Source: Catonia carolina | Lineage: Eukaryota > Arthropoda > Insecta > Hemiptera > Achilidae | Length of the DNA stretch: 64,000 nucleotides | Direction of reading: 5' to 3' | Assembly (NCBI GenBank): GCA_035578175.1 | Contig: JAQMRL010000008.1 | Span: 63,319,041-63,383,040, forward strand | Shown: one piece after another, positions 35,458 through 47,082 of the stretch | How positions within the stretch are numbered: the first letter of the stretch is position 1 | How the letters are laid out: the number at the start of each line of letters is the position of its first letter | Position numbers and translations under genes: made by a program | The notes under the pieces: generated by a model | Databases searched by the model: none | What the model was told of the DNA's origin: nothing | Seen by the model: only the letters and a program-made list of their open reading frames with translations

Positions 35458-35949
35458 TGTTGTTTAGGTCATCAGCCGAAAAGCTGGTTTGAACCTGTAG
35501 AGGTTTTACTAAGTAAAATGAGGAGTGAGGTGGTTTACCGGTGCCTTCCTCACTGAATAGAAAAGTACGCTTATCAGCATGCCAAGCCCTCTGAAATTTT
35601 TTCCACATATTAAGCATATTATTATAATATTATAATAATATAGCATAATAGCATAATATTATAATATTATAGCATAATATTTCCACATATTAAGCACATA
35701 TTTTCCACTCTGCAAATTACACCTTCACTTCATTCACCACAGGGTCTGGCTGTCTAACGAAATTCATTACTTTCAGAGGAGATAACTCTGATTAGTGTCT
35801 TTTACACCTCTACCTCTTCTGTTCTTAAATGATTCAGTCATTTAATTGGCTGACCATGTGATAAGAAACAGAACTATTTATTTTAGCCCAGCAATGAACA
35901 GATTGAGAGTAAATAATTTGACTCTCCACCTGTCTGTTATGGACAGAAA
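35458..35949 (+). repeat. S2-family element with an internal AT-rich expansion
   Basis: Full S2 from GTTTAGGTCATCAGCCGAAA to CCACCTGTCTGTTATGGACA. At 35598-35700 an ATTATAATATTATA-type array lies between two copies of TTTCCACATATTAAGCA, a local duplication absent from other copies. Confidence 0.85.
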
Positions 35950-36122
35950 ATGAAAGTTATTAAAATGTTATTAAATTCTATGTCTATTTTTAATGAAATT
36001 TAAACAATAACTTAAACTAGAATAATATTATGTTATACGACAATATTTACACACATCCACACTAAACATACATACGCACACGCATCAGAAAACATCAACA
36101 CTTGAATTATCTCCAGTAGTAA

Positions 36123-36290
36123 ATTAGCGTAGTAGTAACGCGTTAGCCTACCGCGCGGAGGTCCCGGGTTCGATTCCCGGCCAGGGTCTGAAAATTTTTT
36201 TTGAGTTAAAACCGCCGTTACATATTCCACTGTAGTCGCTAATGACCGAGCTGTTAATGCGTCTTTTAAATAAACTAAAAAAAATTTTAG
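36123..36290 (+). repeat. S4 tRNA-derived SINE
   Basis: Head GCGTAGTAGTAACGCGTTAG, B box GGTTCGATTCCCGGCCAGGG, tail GTAGTCGCTAATGACCGAGC and AAATAAACTAAAAAAAAT. The antisense frame (..GRESNPGPPRG) is the usual false protein from such heads. Confidence 0.85.
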
Positions 36291-37538
36291 GCGGTGGAAC
36301 GAAGCGAAGTACAAAAGACTATTTACCGTGCAGAAGACTACGATACGGGCTCATCTCCCCCCACCCCCACCAAAACACGTGCATCAGAAAGACGCAGATA
36401 TCTCTCAATAATATCGGTTGCGGCGCATCCGCACAGTAGGTTTGACGTGGTGTGGAGTGACATCTTCATCACATTTGCGTGAAGGTTCTTTATATATTAG
36501 TTTTTATCTTTAAGACACGAAATCTACCGACTGGATCCGAACTGTTCGTGCAGCTACACCGGCAAGCTTGTTTGGCGTCCACTCTACACCCTTTCAACAC
36601 CGCGTGAATTACAGTCATCTATAGTTGAATGAACTATAGTATACAACAATATTTTATTATCCTTCTCATAAACACTAACTTATTAACTTAACCTATACTT
36701 TTCATAATACTAATATTTCAAAGTGCAATTATTAGGACTTTCACAAATCGTTTCATCAATTTTAACAAAAGGTATTAAAATTTTACATTTTTCTCATTTC
36801 TACATCGACTAAAACTCTCACTTTAATGAAACGTTGACTTGTAAAAAACATATTTTTAATTACTTTATAACAAGTTATCTTTTTACGAAAATGTACATTC
36901 TTTTCTAGAACATTTTCAAACCATTCTTTGGATGGTTGTAGAAGATTCTTAAGAGATATTGTACATAATTTCCCCAGAGAGTATTCCACTTATTCTGAGA
37001 GTAGAAAGTTGTTATGATTTTGTCACAATAGTATTATTATGCTTTTGTTTTATCATATTTTTCTCCGGATTATCTTTAATTTTATTCTTATTTTTCTTTC
37101 AAGTAAAATTCTGACTATTCACTTTGTAACTGATCTTATCTTAGGTCAATAATAAATTTCTACAGAACCTGTATTTATTTATCGATCCGAATTTTGTTGT
37201 GATGTTAAAGTAAAGTGGTGCGAAGCAATTATTTCTACTGAAAGCTCGAATGAGCGAGCAAAAGTACATATATCTTTACAACAATAAAAATGAAATCAAA
37301 ATTTCTCAAGTAGAAACGACCCAAATTGTTTTCTGGAACATAAATTGAAGAAATTGAAAAATATAAAATGAACGTATAATTTATAACTTATAATTTGCTA
37401 TGTATTAATCAGTAAAAATTCCAGTATACAATATTAATATAAATAGTAGGTAGGTACACCTTACATTGACGGGATTCTGTAGCAAATATCCTTATTTATA
37501 AAATTCCATAAAACTAACGACGGTAAACACTATTAAAC
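36291..37538. other. Stretch with no recognised feature
   Basis: 36291-36620 is GC-richer with overlapping short frames on both strands that do not match anything I know. Beyond that it is AT-rich. Confidence 0.4.
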
Positions 37539-37549
37539 AAAAATAAATG

Positions 37550-37741
37550 TCGGCCGCATTGGCGCAGTTGGTAACGTGCTCGCCTCTCATCATGCGGTCC
37601 TGGGTTCGAATCCCACTCAGGCACGGCATATTTTAATACGTTTCAAAATATCATTTCATCCTCCATCGTATAATAGTAACACCCCAACGTCGTCGCTAAT
37701 GACCGTTATAGTTGATGCGACGTTAAATAAATGAATTTTAA
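37550..37741 (+). repeat. S3-head/S4-tail hybrid SINE
   Basis: Head matches S3 (CGCATTGGCGCAGTTGGTAA, GGTTCGAATCCCACTCAGGC) but the last third matches S4 (CGTCGCTAATGACCGTTATA, GTTAAATAAATG). AAAAATAAATG flanks it at 37539-37549 and 37742-37752, so the hybrid inserted as one unit. Confidence 0.85.
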
Positions 37742-37861
37742 AAAAATAAATGCTAAACATTGATAATATCTTATATTTTTCTTAACATAAACTACTTTCC
37801 GAAAATGCCTCGTTCTTTTGTTTTACGTCCTATAGTTATGCAATAAAACTAATTCAGATAG

Positions 37862-37977
37862 TCAAGGGTGATTGTTGAATAAATGAGTGATGGAAAATGC
37901 TAAACTGGTCCGGAAATCGAACTCGAGACCCATTGGAATAAAAATAATTTCGCTGACCACTACAATAACGGGGCTGT
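37862..37977 (-). repeat. Degenerate tRNA-like SINE head
   Basis: Reversed it has GGGTCTCGAGTTCGATTTCC (B-box region) and AGTGGTCAGCGAAAT (A-box region). Possibly a worn S4-type copy. Confidence 0.4.
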
Positions 37978-38042
37978 AAAAATATCATTTCGGATTCGTC
38001 ACTCGACGAGTCCATTTTCTCAAGTATCATAACGGCAGAAGT

Positions 38043-38438
38043 CTGCCCATAACAGACAGGGGAATGTCAAATTATTTACACTCAATCTGTTCGTTGCAGG
38101 GCTAAAATAAATAGTTCTGTATCTTATCCCATGGTCAGCCAATTAAATGAATGAATCATTTAAGAACAGAAGAGGTAGAGGTGTAAAAGACACTAATCAG
38201 AGTTATCTCCTCTGAAAGTAATGAATTTCATTATACAGCCAGACCCTGTGATGAATAAAGTGAAGGTGTCATTTGCAGAGTAGAAAAATATATGCTTTTC
38301 AAAGGGCTTGCCATGCTGATAAGCGTAATTTTCCTTTCAGTGAGAAAGGCACTGGTAAACCATCTTACTCCTCGTTTTACTTAGTAAAACCTCTACAGGT
38401 TCAAATCAGCGTTTCGGCTGATGACCTAAACAACAACA
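38043..38438 (-). repeat. S2-family element, near full length
   Basis: TCTGCCCATAACAGACAGGG through GGCTGATGACCTAAACAACA. The hairpin has decayed (CAGCGTTTCGGCTG). Confidence 0.85.
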
Positions 38439-39599
38439 ATGGCAGAAGTAACCTATTTTTAACTGTTTCTCAAGGTTCTATTATTCGATACCTAAGGATT
38501 AACGCACATTTTGAATAAATAATTTACTTCAACGCATCCCACAAGAAAATTTTGATGTGAATTCAAGAGATCGTGGTAGCCATTTCATTCGTCCGGTTCG
38601 AACATCTATTGTTTCACGAGAAATAAAATGAGAAAATTTTGCACCTTTAAAAATATAATCACTTTTTAGAGTTTGGTCTTACTTTTTAAAGACATCTTGT
38701 AATGATAATAATTTGCTAAAAAAAAGTACGTGAACGAAAGAAACTAAAATACACATGAATCAATTTCAATCAAATGTATATTAAAATAATAAAACCGATT
38801 TATTTATACCTAATATAAGTGGGAAAATAATTAAGTTTTTCTATTAACTATCCCACGTTTAATATCTTAATTGTTTAGTTTTAATTGATAATGTTTAGAT
38901 GGATTAATTGTTTGCAGAGCTCGTCTGTGCACGCACTCCCACACTCGCAATTGCTTTTGACTACGGTTGATAGGGATGCTGTTAGTGATGGAGGACGCAT
39001 AAGATTGATGGCATAAAATGTTGAATGGGTTGGATGTGGTAAAATTTGTGGAATGAGTTCAAATTCGGGTGAGCTTTAATTTTCATCATTCCTTTTAAGT
39101 GTTCAGCATTAGAAAGTATTAAGGAAAAATGTTTGTAAACTTAAAGTATTATAGTATCATACAGATATTATGTTGATAGTCTGAGTAAGGGGTGGGGAAT
39201 TGAAGGAGGAAGATATAGGTGAGAGGCAATGAGTGCGGAAGAGGAGGTAAAAGAGAAATAATGACGAGTCAGCGTTATCGGTATAGAAATTTATTTTTCG
39301 TAACTACTTTACAAAAATAAAAGGAGGATGTTTAGACAAACTGAGTCATCTACATCCGCTTTCATAAAAATCTACCTGCATGAATATTACTGATCTACAC
39401 AAATAAATTTGAGAAACTATTTCAAACAAAGTTTCTGTGATAAAGTTTATTTCCTTTTCTTTAGAAACGTGTAAATTTTAAAACTTATTTTCAGGCTTAT
39501 GTATGTTATACAATTCAAATTTTTTGCATTAAAATTGGGTTAGGAAATTTCTTTTGGCTATTCGAATTGACATACAAATTATTACTTCAAAACACACTA
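38439..39599. other. AT-rich stretch, nothing recognised
   Basis: No supported frame or family match. Confidence 0.4.
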
Positions 39600-39778
39600 C
39601 TGAGTGTCGTTTGTGTTTTAATTCTAAGGACATTACTCAGATTTTCTCATATTTGCTTAAAGTTATTGTATTTATTAACTGATTGCAAAAGAAAAACTAT
39701 ACTGTTAAAAAAAAACTTACTTCAAAACAAACTTGTGATTTACAAAAACATTTTGAAACCAATCTTGACCTGCGGTAA
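39600..39778 (+). pseudogene. Jockey-type LINE fragment cut by an S1 insertion
   Basis: The frame reads LLYLLTDCKRKTILLKKNLL, QNKLVIYKNILKPILTCG and stops at the S1 head. It matches the L.NKLLIYK.ILKPIWTYG region of Jockey reverse transcriptases, equivalent to the degenerate part of the 14.7-kb copy. The sequence beyond S1 does not resume the element. Confidence 0.7.
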
Positions 39779-40128
39779 CCACCGGGTTGGTCTAGAGGTA
39801 AAGTCGTGGCCGCGAGTCAGCTGTTTAACAGCTGATTTTTGGAGACGAAGGTTCCTGGTTCAAATCCTAGTGAAAGTAGTTACTTTTATACGGATTTAAA
39901 CACTAGACAGTAACCACTGTCACCGTAACAAAGTACACCGGTAACCGGTGTACTTTGATGGTTGGGGTTCAATTAACCATACTCTCTCAGGAATGGTCGG
40001 CCTGGGTCTGTACAAGACTACACCTAATTTACACGTCATATACATCACCCTTATTTGATTGAGTCATGGGGTTGTTTATTGGTCTGAATTGAACAGATTA
40101 CAACGTACACACATTAGGGATAAAATAT
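39779..40128 (+). repeat. S1 SINE carrying an internal snap-back inversion
   Basis: CCACCGGGTTGGTCTAGAGG (A box), GGTTCAAATCCTAG (B box), GGTCGGCCTGGGTCTGTACA and tail ACACACATTAGGGATAAAA. At 39929-39957 the arms CAAAGTACACCGGT and ACCGGTGTACTTTG form a palindrome that other copies lack. Confidence 0.9.
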
Positions 40129-40164
40129 GAATTAAAAAAATTAAGTAAATTATAAATATTGTAT

Positions 40165-40645
40165 AAATAAAATAATTATTGCCACCAAGGAAACAAAAAA
40201 AATTCTTAAGTCTCTTTAACCACGATATCCTTTTTCTTCCGGGGTCTCTTTCTCCGAAGATCTTCCCCCGCAAATACACTGAAAGCAAGGGATATCTGGC
40301 TTCATTCCGCATAAAATGACCCAGGTACATCTAGGATTCTGTAGCTTACGTACTGTGATAGTAGTCAAAATTTACAGATCCTTTTCTGTCACTCACGTCG
40401 TTCAAAGAATTTCAAGAATTCTTCGATACAATGACATCTCGAATGCATTGAATTTTTTTGTGATGATCTCGTTTATAGTCCAAGACACTACCCCATAAAA
40501 TAGGATGGAGTAGACGTAGCATTGCAGGAGCCTTAATTTTAAATCAAAGCAGAGATTGCGGCTCTTCAAGAATTTATACATTTAAAACGCAAAATCGCTT
40601 CCAATTTATTTTAAATGAGAATTCTATTCTATAACTCCTAAATAC
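40165..40645 (-). pseudogene. LINE fragment of a third RTE-like type, C-terminal region
   Basis: Minus strand: DLKLRLLQCYVYSILFYGVV, SWTINEIITKKFNAFEMSLY, RRILEI, then YLGHFMRNEARYPLLSVYLR and GKIFGERDPGRKRISWLKRL. The set LLKCYV.S.L.YGVESWT - K...AFEMWLYRRIL - YLGH.MR - G.I.G.R..GRKR.SWL identifies the end of a LINE reverse transcriptase distinct from the EFGTG-tailed family. One frameshift and two stops between the motifs. Confidence 0.85.
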
Positions 40646-41898
40646 AGAGTTGATTTTTATAATTTTTGCATGGTTTAAAAAGTATTCTTTCCTGATTTGC
40701 CCAAAAGTTCTAAACTTGAAACTCTTACTAATATGAGCTTCATTTTACGAAATGAAAAAGAGTAAATTTCATTTACAACGTAGCGGTAATACAGTGTAAT
40801 ATAATGCGGTTCTCCCACATTTATTCCTTCCATAGCCATATTCTATAAGCATACAGGATATGATTATGGATTAAACCCTTTATTTTCTGGACGAAACTAT
40901 CGTACTACTGTACTTTAGTCGTTACTCACCGTTATTTTAAGAACGGTTAAGTTTGTTGTTAACTTAATTATTTATTTAATGGTAGGAGATTGAAACCCAA
41001 GAACATTGTGCGAATTTATTCGCATAGGTTCACTATGCTAGTTAATTAATTAATTAATAAGAATTAATTAATTAATTTTGACGTTAATTATTAACATTAT
41101 TAATACATATCAATGTAATCCAAAACCGAATTTACAATTAGCAGCAACAACGTCAAACATTTATTAACTATATTGTGTTCTAAACCAAAAATGCGAAACA
41201 ATTAAAAAATGGTAATGTTTTTGCTCTGTATCAGAGGCCAATATATGCAAAATGCTTCCGTTTTGACTCTGCGTTTACATTAATTCCTCTATCCTTTTAC
41301 TAGTATAATTTACGATAACTATTAAAAGATTTTTAAATAAAAATCAATACTTCAGGATGAATAACACTTTTTAGTTTTATATCCAACTAGTAATCCTTCT
41401 TACTTTTCCTGAGAAATTCTTTTCTATCTATCTCTTTTCTTAAAAGAAAAATTGTTCATACAGACTGTGCTTGTCAACTAGTGTTTTAGATGAGAAGTTT
41501 TTATGACAACACAAATTAAAGAATAACTGTAAAAGACATTTTAAAAGTTTTTCCCTGTTATCGAATGAGAGTAGCTGTTACAGAAACTGGACGAGAGAGA
41601 GAGAGAAAGTTATAGAGTAAGATAATACGGCGAAGTAGGTGAAAGATATCATCTTAAAACTTTATAATGTCATAAACTGTTATTACTGTTCACTCAAGTT
41701 TTATTGGTGCTGTCTGTAAAGAGAATGTCATTGCAAGTTTAAATAATTTCATTGAAACATAGAAAGTAGATTTCCTTTGGTAATATAAGGTGACTTAAAA
41801 AAAAGTATCAGTGCACATCCGCGACTGCTTTGGTATCAGTTATCAGTGTTATCAGTGGTACCACCACAACAACGTAAACTAAACTTAGAGAACATACA
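40646..41898. other. AT-rich stretch with TTAA repeats
   Basis: Contains the palindromic (TTAA)n tract at 41041-41078. Otherwise nothing recognised. Confidence 0.4.
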
Positions 41899-42195
41899 GT
41901 GTATCGCGGAACCTTTTGTAGGTTAACTGTACGGATATATCTGTTTGTTACAGTAAACGGAAATGTCGGTTTCTGGAAAACTCGGTCGAACTTTTCACAG
42001 TGCTTAACGAAATCTAATATGCAATGTAATAAATGCTGTGAAGTTGAAGCTAAACAAAAATACCTTTCCGTGCCTCTTAACAAAAGCTTTGAGCGAGCGG
42101 CTAACTACTGTGATGTTTCTCTTTCCAAAATTCGAAATATAAAGAAAGAAGTTAAAGACAGTGAAGAAGATAATTCTTCATCAACAATTTTTTGA
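41899..42195 (+). pseudogene. Possible transposase N-terminus with HTH-like segment
   Basis: A 98-codon frame whose second half reads VPLNKSFERAANYCDVSLSK, IRNIKKEVKDSEE. The pattern ERAA..C.VS...IR.IKKE resembles the helix-turn-helix of several DNA-transposon proteins (ER(T/V)A..TGVS..T(V/I)..I.KE). The frame ends at TTTTTTGA just before an S2 insertion at 42217. No catalytic domain follows. Family not assigned. Confidence 0.4.
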
Positions 42196-42216
42196 CACCT
42201 GATAAATAAAACAACT

Positions 42217-42608
42217 GTTCATAACAGACAGGGGGAATGTCAAATTATTTACACTCAATCTGTTCGTTGCAGGGCTAAAATAAATATTTCTGTTTTTTAT
42301 CACATGGTCAGCCAATTAAATGACTGAATTATTAAAGAACAGAAGAGGTAAAGATATAAAAGACAATAATCAGAGTTATCTCTTCTGAAAGTAATGAATT
42401 TCATTATACAGCCAGACCCTGTGGTGGATAAAGTGAAGGTGTCATTTGCAGAGTGAAAAATATGTGTTTTTCAGAGGGCCCGGCATGCTGATAAGCCTAC
42501 TTTTCCATTCAGTGAGGAAGGCAATTGTAAACCACCTTACTCCTCGTTTTAGTTAGTAAACCTCTATAGGTTCAAGCCAGCCTTTCGGCTGATGACCTAA
42601 ACAACAAA
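42217..42608 (-). repeat. S2-family element, near full length
   Basis: TTCATAACAGACAGGGGGAA through CAGCCTTTCGGCTGATGACC. The reversed hairpin CAGCCTTTCGGCTG is intact. Confidence 0.85.
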
Positions 42609-42841
42609 AACAGTAAACGGTTTTATCAATAAGAAAGTGATGCCGACATGTGGAACGTTATTACCGGTTTTGATAGAAATGCTAAATTTTAGTTGGAAAC
42701 TTTGTATGTTAAAAATTTTAAAGGAAATGGGGTTTCAAATTTCAAAGTGAAAAAATATCAGTCACAACAAAGTATATTAAATTGAAAGGCAACATGTGGT
42801 TAACTAGAGGTGCAACTGCACAGTAGTAAAATATAGTGTCT

Positions 42842-43086
42842 AAATTAGTATGTAAATTTTGTTTAACCCGACATTTCCCTTGTAGTATTATATAAACAGT
42901 TTCGAGGGAGGTGGAGGGTTGTTTGCTGATGTCGGATCAAATGGCCAGGCGGCGGGTTTTTGATTGGTAAGGCGGTTGCGGCCTCCTTGGGGCTGGACGA
43001 GGACGCCTCAATTGAATCCAACACTACTTCCCCCATTGTGAGGGAGTGAACATGAGTTTTTCTCGCCGCCTCGGATAAAAAAATAT
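42842..43086 (+). repeat. N-family retroelement copy with 11-bp duplication
   Basis: Bounded by ATATAGTGTCT at 42831-42841 and 43087-43097. Contains CCCTTGTAGTATTATATAAA, GGCGGGTTTTTGATTGG and TCTCGCCGCCTCGGAT with a 3' A-rich tail. Size 245 bp. No clear pol III boxes, so it may be a LINE 3' end rather than a SINE. Confidence 0.8.
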
Positions 43087-43196
43087 ATATAGTGTCTCAA
43101 TATTGAGATTGACAGCATTGTCAAATTTTTCTTCCCTTCCTCACAGCCCATCAATGCGCAAAAGGCATTCTCGAGACTCACAATCTATATATTATA

Positions 43197-43701
43197 CTAG
43201 ATGCCCCACGCGGCTTCACACGCGAAGATATGTAATAATTTTGTTTTAAATAAATATGTAACATAAATTGTGTAGCTGCTAAATCGACTGTACTCTCTCC
43301 CCCCTCTCTCTCTCTTTCTCTCTCTCTATCTATCTCTCTCTCCCTCACTTACGTGCGCGTACATACACGTAAGCACGCACGCACGCACGCATACACAAAA
43401 CGACGTTTTGATAATTTCCCCCGCGTACGCCTCTCACCAACATCAAACTCCTTTATCTACTTCAACAGTAATACGTACTTACATGTACAAACGCGCGCGC
43501 GCGCGCGTGCACACATACACATTTATTATTTATCTTCGTTCGGGCCCTTAAGGTTATTACTTTTGAATTTTTTTAAATAAAATGTTGCTGTGAATATAAA
43601 TACGAATATGCTGTCAGAATTTCATGAAAATCCGTTCAGTAGTTTTGGAAATTAGCCTGCACAAAAAAAAACACGCTTTGTCTTTATAATATTGGTATAG
43701 A
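43197..43701 (-). mobile_element. Q-family non-autonomous Helitron, 505 bp
   Basis: On the minus strand it begins TCTATACCAATATTATAAAG after an A and ends with hairpin CGCGTGTGAAGCCGCG, then TGGGGCATCTAG, followed by T. TC at the start, a hairpin ~10 bp from a CTAG end and insertion between A and T are the Helitron signature. The interior has CT/TC and GC-rich dinucleotide tracts. No Rep/helicase. Confidence 0.85.
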
Positions 43702-44825
43702 TTCGTAGAATCAGGTTATTTTAACAAATAGAGATATATTTGAAATTTTTTTTAAATTTGTAGACTGAATTAATTTTATTTTTTTAAACGTATACTTGAT
43801 TAAATTTGAAGGAAAAACTATTTGCATTAGTACCAATAAAAACGAATGACAATATTCATTAGCACAAGACTGGATTATTTAGAAAGTTTTCAATTTCAAA
43901 GCAATGTACGTGGGTATACGGATTTAATCGATCTTGTGGTAAAGTCAAAATTAATTGGAGATTTATCAGAGGATCGGTTGGCGAATAGATGAAGAAGAAA
44001 TAGAAATTGAAGGAGGTTCAATGATAAGGTCTAGGGGAAAGGGTGTTTAAGAGGAGGGGTATTTAGAAAGTGGAGTAAGGTGAAGGCGTGGTTTGATGAA
44101 GATAGTTAAATAACTCAAAAGGGTTGGTTGATCTGGTAATAAGCTTTGAGTAAAGAACTCATCTGGGAGGAAGAAAGATAGAAAATAAGGACGTTATAAT
44201 ACGGATTAGTGATTCTGTTTCTTTAAATAAATGTAGTATTATGTGTGTTTTAGTAGACGTCGCTAACAGTAATCTCTAATCTTTTCTTTCGTTTAATGTT
44301 AAGTAAAGATTATTAATTATTCAAAGTTGTATGCACAAAAGTGATACCTACCGGCTTAAAAATCACTTACTTTACCTGCATTATTACCGTATATTAAAAT
44401 TGTAGAATACATTTATAATTCTTTTGTGCTCTACATGTAGGATAAAATAAGAAAATAACTTACGATGGATAGTATCAAATTTTTGATACCCAAATTTCAA
44501 CTAAATATTTACTTTTTGAAACCCTTAAAATCAAACAATTTGTTTTAGAACGATGCCCTCCTAAGGAAAAGTTGGGTATGTGACAAACAGTACATTTTAA
44601 GAAAACGAAGGTCAATATTTATTTGGCGTGGTGTTTTTTAATTTCATTAAAACCTAAAATTTTGTATTTAAATCATGAGCTATATTTCTGCAGGGTATAA
44701 TTTTATCATAATGAAATAAATTTTTTCTCGTAGACTATAGGGAAAATTTTTTAACAATTTTAAGGTGACTTTAGACGTTTTTGGAAGCTCTTTTTGCAGC
44801 TGACATTCTTAAAATTTGTTTCCTC
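43702..44825. other. AT-rich interval between two Helitrons
   Basis: A purine-rich part at 43960-44190 and no recognised gene. Confidence 0.4.
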
Positions 44826-45010
44826 CCTCAGAACTGAAGGGTTGTTGGCTGATGTCGGAATAAGTGGCCAGGCGGCGGGTTTTTGGTTGGTAGGCGGTTG
44901 CGGCCTCTTGGGGCTGGACGAGGCCGCCTTAATTGAGTCCAACACTACTTCCCCATCGTGAGGGAGTGGAGTGAACATGAGTTTTTCTCGCCGCCTCGGA
45001 TTAAAAAAAT
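44826..45010 (+). repeat. N-family copy, 5'-truncated
   Basis: GGGTTGTTGGCTGATGTCGG, GGCCAGGCGGCGGGTTTTTG, TCTCGCCGCCTCGGATTAAA. The 99-codon antisense frame across it is a by-product of the repeat. Confidence 0.75.
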
Positions 45011-45171
45011 CAAGTGAAATTTCATTAAAAATTTCAAATTCTAAAACAAAACTACACACTAATACAAAACACTGAAAAACTTCAAAACTCAGTGGAAAAT
45101 TCCACCTGTCAATAATTAAATATAGTACCTTAATTACACTATAGTGGTAGAAGGATTTTACTTCTATTTGA

Positions 45172-45684
45172 TATTTACACTAATATTATAAAAAAGCGTG
45201 TTTTTTATGCAGGCTAATTTCCAAAACTACTGAACGGATTGTAATGAAATTTTTACAGCATATTCGTATTTTTATTCCCAGCAACATTTTATTTTAAAAT
45301 TTTTCAAAATGATAACTCTAAGGGCCCTAATGAAGATTTTCATAAATATGACATGTGTGTGTGTCTGTGTACAAGTGAGTCGGTATTGCTGTTGAAGTAG
45401 ATGAAGGGGTTTGATTATGGTGAGAGACGTACGCGGGGGAAATTATCAAAACGTCGTATGTGTGTGTGTGTGCGTGTGTGTGCGCGCGCGCGCGTGTGTG
45501 TCTGTATACTTATTGTTGAAGTAGACAGTTGAAAGGGAAGATCAAAACGTTTTGTGTTTGTGTGTGTACGTTGGAGTATATACAGTCGATCTAGCAGCTA
45601 GACAATTTCTGTTACACATTTATTTAAAAAATATTGATTAGATCCTACACATGTTCGCGTGCGAAGCCGCGCGGACCATGCTAG
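45172..45684 (+). mobile_element. Q-family non-autonomous Helitron, second copy
   Basis: Opens TTTACACTAATATTATAAAA, shares CTAATTTCCAAAACTACTGA with the first copy, and closes CGCGTGCGAAGCCGCG, CGGACCATGCTAG, then T. It is inverted relative to the copy at 43.2 kb. Confidence 0.85.
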
Positions 45685-46149
45685 TAGTAATATAAAATAA
45701 AACAGGTTTTACTATGACTAAATTTTTGTATCCATATTTTTTCGAACTACGTATGGAAATATTTATTTTTTAATAGAAACACAACTAGCGTTGACAAAGG
45801 CTGGTATTTAATAAAGTTTAATTGAGCGATCACACGAACAATCTAGCCGGCACTTTACTTTTTAATTAAATTGAATCACAAAGCTCATGAAATTCTCTTC
45901 ATGAAACATTTAATTACAAAACTTCTTTCGAAGGAATTGCAATTTAAAAAAAAATTAAATTGCAATTTATTGACTAATTCATTTACATAATTTAAAATTT
46001 TGTCATAAGTAAGGCTTTGCACAGGTGTTTCAGATTGGGTACTTAATCAAAGTTCGGAAACTTTTTTTTCTTGAAGGGAATATTAGAACTTTGTATTTTC
46101 CTCTTGGATGAGTTGTGATGGTAATGTATGTTTGAATTTTATTATAAGA
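45685..46149. other. AT-rich stretch, nothing recognised
   Basis: Contains AAACTTCTTTCGAAGG and paired AATTGCAATTTAA blocks but no gene or known repeat. Confidence 0.35.
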
Positions 46150-46322
46150 TTTATTTTTTTAGTTTATTTTAAGTCGCATTAACATCGTGGTTATTAGCGA
46201 CTACATTGGGTTAAGGAATGATGGGTTTGAACTTGTAATAATTTTCCAGACTCTAGCCGGGAATCGAACCGGCACCTTCACTTGCAGTGTAACACGTTAA
46301 TCACTGGGCCACGGAGGCGATC
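46150..46322 (-). repeat. S4 tRNA-derived SINE
   Basis: TTATTAGCGACTACATTGGG tail, AGCCGGGAATCGAACCGGCA (reversed B box) and AATCACTGGGCCACGGAGGC (reversed A box). Confidence 0.8.
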
Positions 46323-46482
46323 ATTTTTTAAAAACACTTATGTAGGCCTAGATATGATTTCAGTCGCAAAAGTACTGATAATATATTGCGACGTTTATTC
46401 AGAGTTCTTTCAGGAGTTGGTTGTTTCTAAATAACATACCTTCCTTTTTAAAATTTATAATCTACATTTACTCATAAGTCAG

Positions 46483-46530
46483 TGGCGTAGATAAGGAGGG
46501 AGGTCCAGGGTGTCCAGACACCCCCGAATG
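46483..46530 (+). mobile_element. Possible hAT-type terminal sequence
   Basis: CAGTGGCGTAGATAAGGAGG followed by CAGGGTGTCCAGACACCCCC. The CAGTGGCGTAG start is common among hAT ends, and the following block is self-complementary. No partner end was found. Confidence 0.35.
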
Positions 46531-47072
46531 GTAAAAAATATTATTATAAATATTAGTAAATTTTACAAATAGAAGGAAACCTACGAAGTTAAATTAAACA
46601 ACTAACTAAAATAATTTAAACTTGCGTCGGTTAACGATTTTCTTTAATATTAGTTCATATAATTGTAAAATCACCCCTTGTTTTAAGGTCGTTTGGGTTC
46701 GGCTACGGTCGGCTCTTTAGGGCATGTTTAAAAACAACCACCACTGTATACTAGGTGGAAGGGGCTCATTCTTTTGTACCGAAAAGAGTTCCGAGCGATC
46801 GAAAACGGCTTTCCTAATGTTTATTACTGTATCCAAAATTAACTCAAATAATAAGCCTATAAAGTAATCTGTTTTTTGTTTGTTTTTTTTTAAAGTAATT
46901 TTGTAGTTCGTTTAGTTAAAATGATTCAACCTATTTACACGGCTGATAAGCATTAAAATATAGATTTTTAAAACTGTATATTACTGAAAAAATTAATTTT
47001 GTTTTCATTACCTGTTCTGGTATTCCAGTTTTGTGCAAGTTTATCAATAACATTAATATTTAAAACCTAACC
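46531..47072. other. AT-rich stretch, nothing recognised
   Basis: No supported feature. Confidence 0.35.
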
Positions 47073-47082
47073 TTGCTGAATT

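Noticed and set aside
36033..36314. Minus-strand frame with GRESNPGPPRG
   Set aside because: Antisense of the S4 tRNA-like head; a well-known false protein type.
36280..36620. GC-richer block as first exon of nwk (GGCGGTGG could encode PPP in antisense)
   Set aside because: The minus-strand translation does not give MQPPPRK and there is no donor site at the right position.
37559..37630. Candidate functional tRNA gene (A and B boxes, CAT-like anticodon region)
   Set aside because: Acceptor-stem ends do not pair, and the unit has a SINE tail and a target duplication. The same applies to the S1 and S4 heads.
41041..41078. TTAA palindromic tract as a piggyBac end or regulatory site
   Set aside because: Simple AT-rich slippage; no terminal repeats on either side.
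44760..45059. 99-codon minus-strand frame (RRREKLMFTPLP..)
   Set aside because: Antisense of an N-family repeat; the other N copies do not keep it open.
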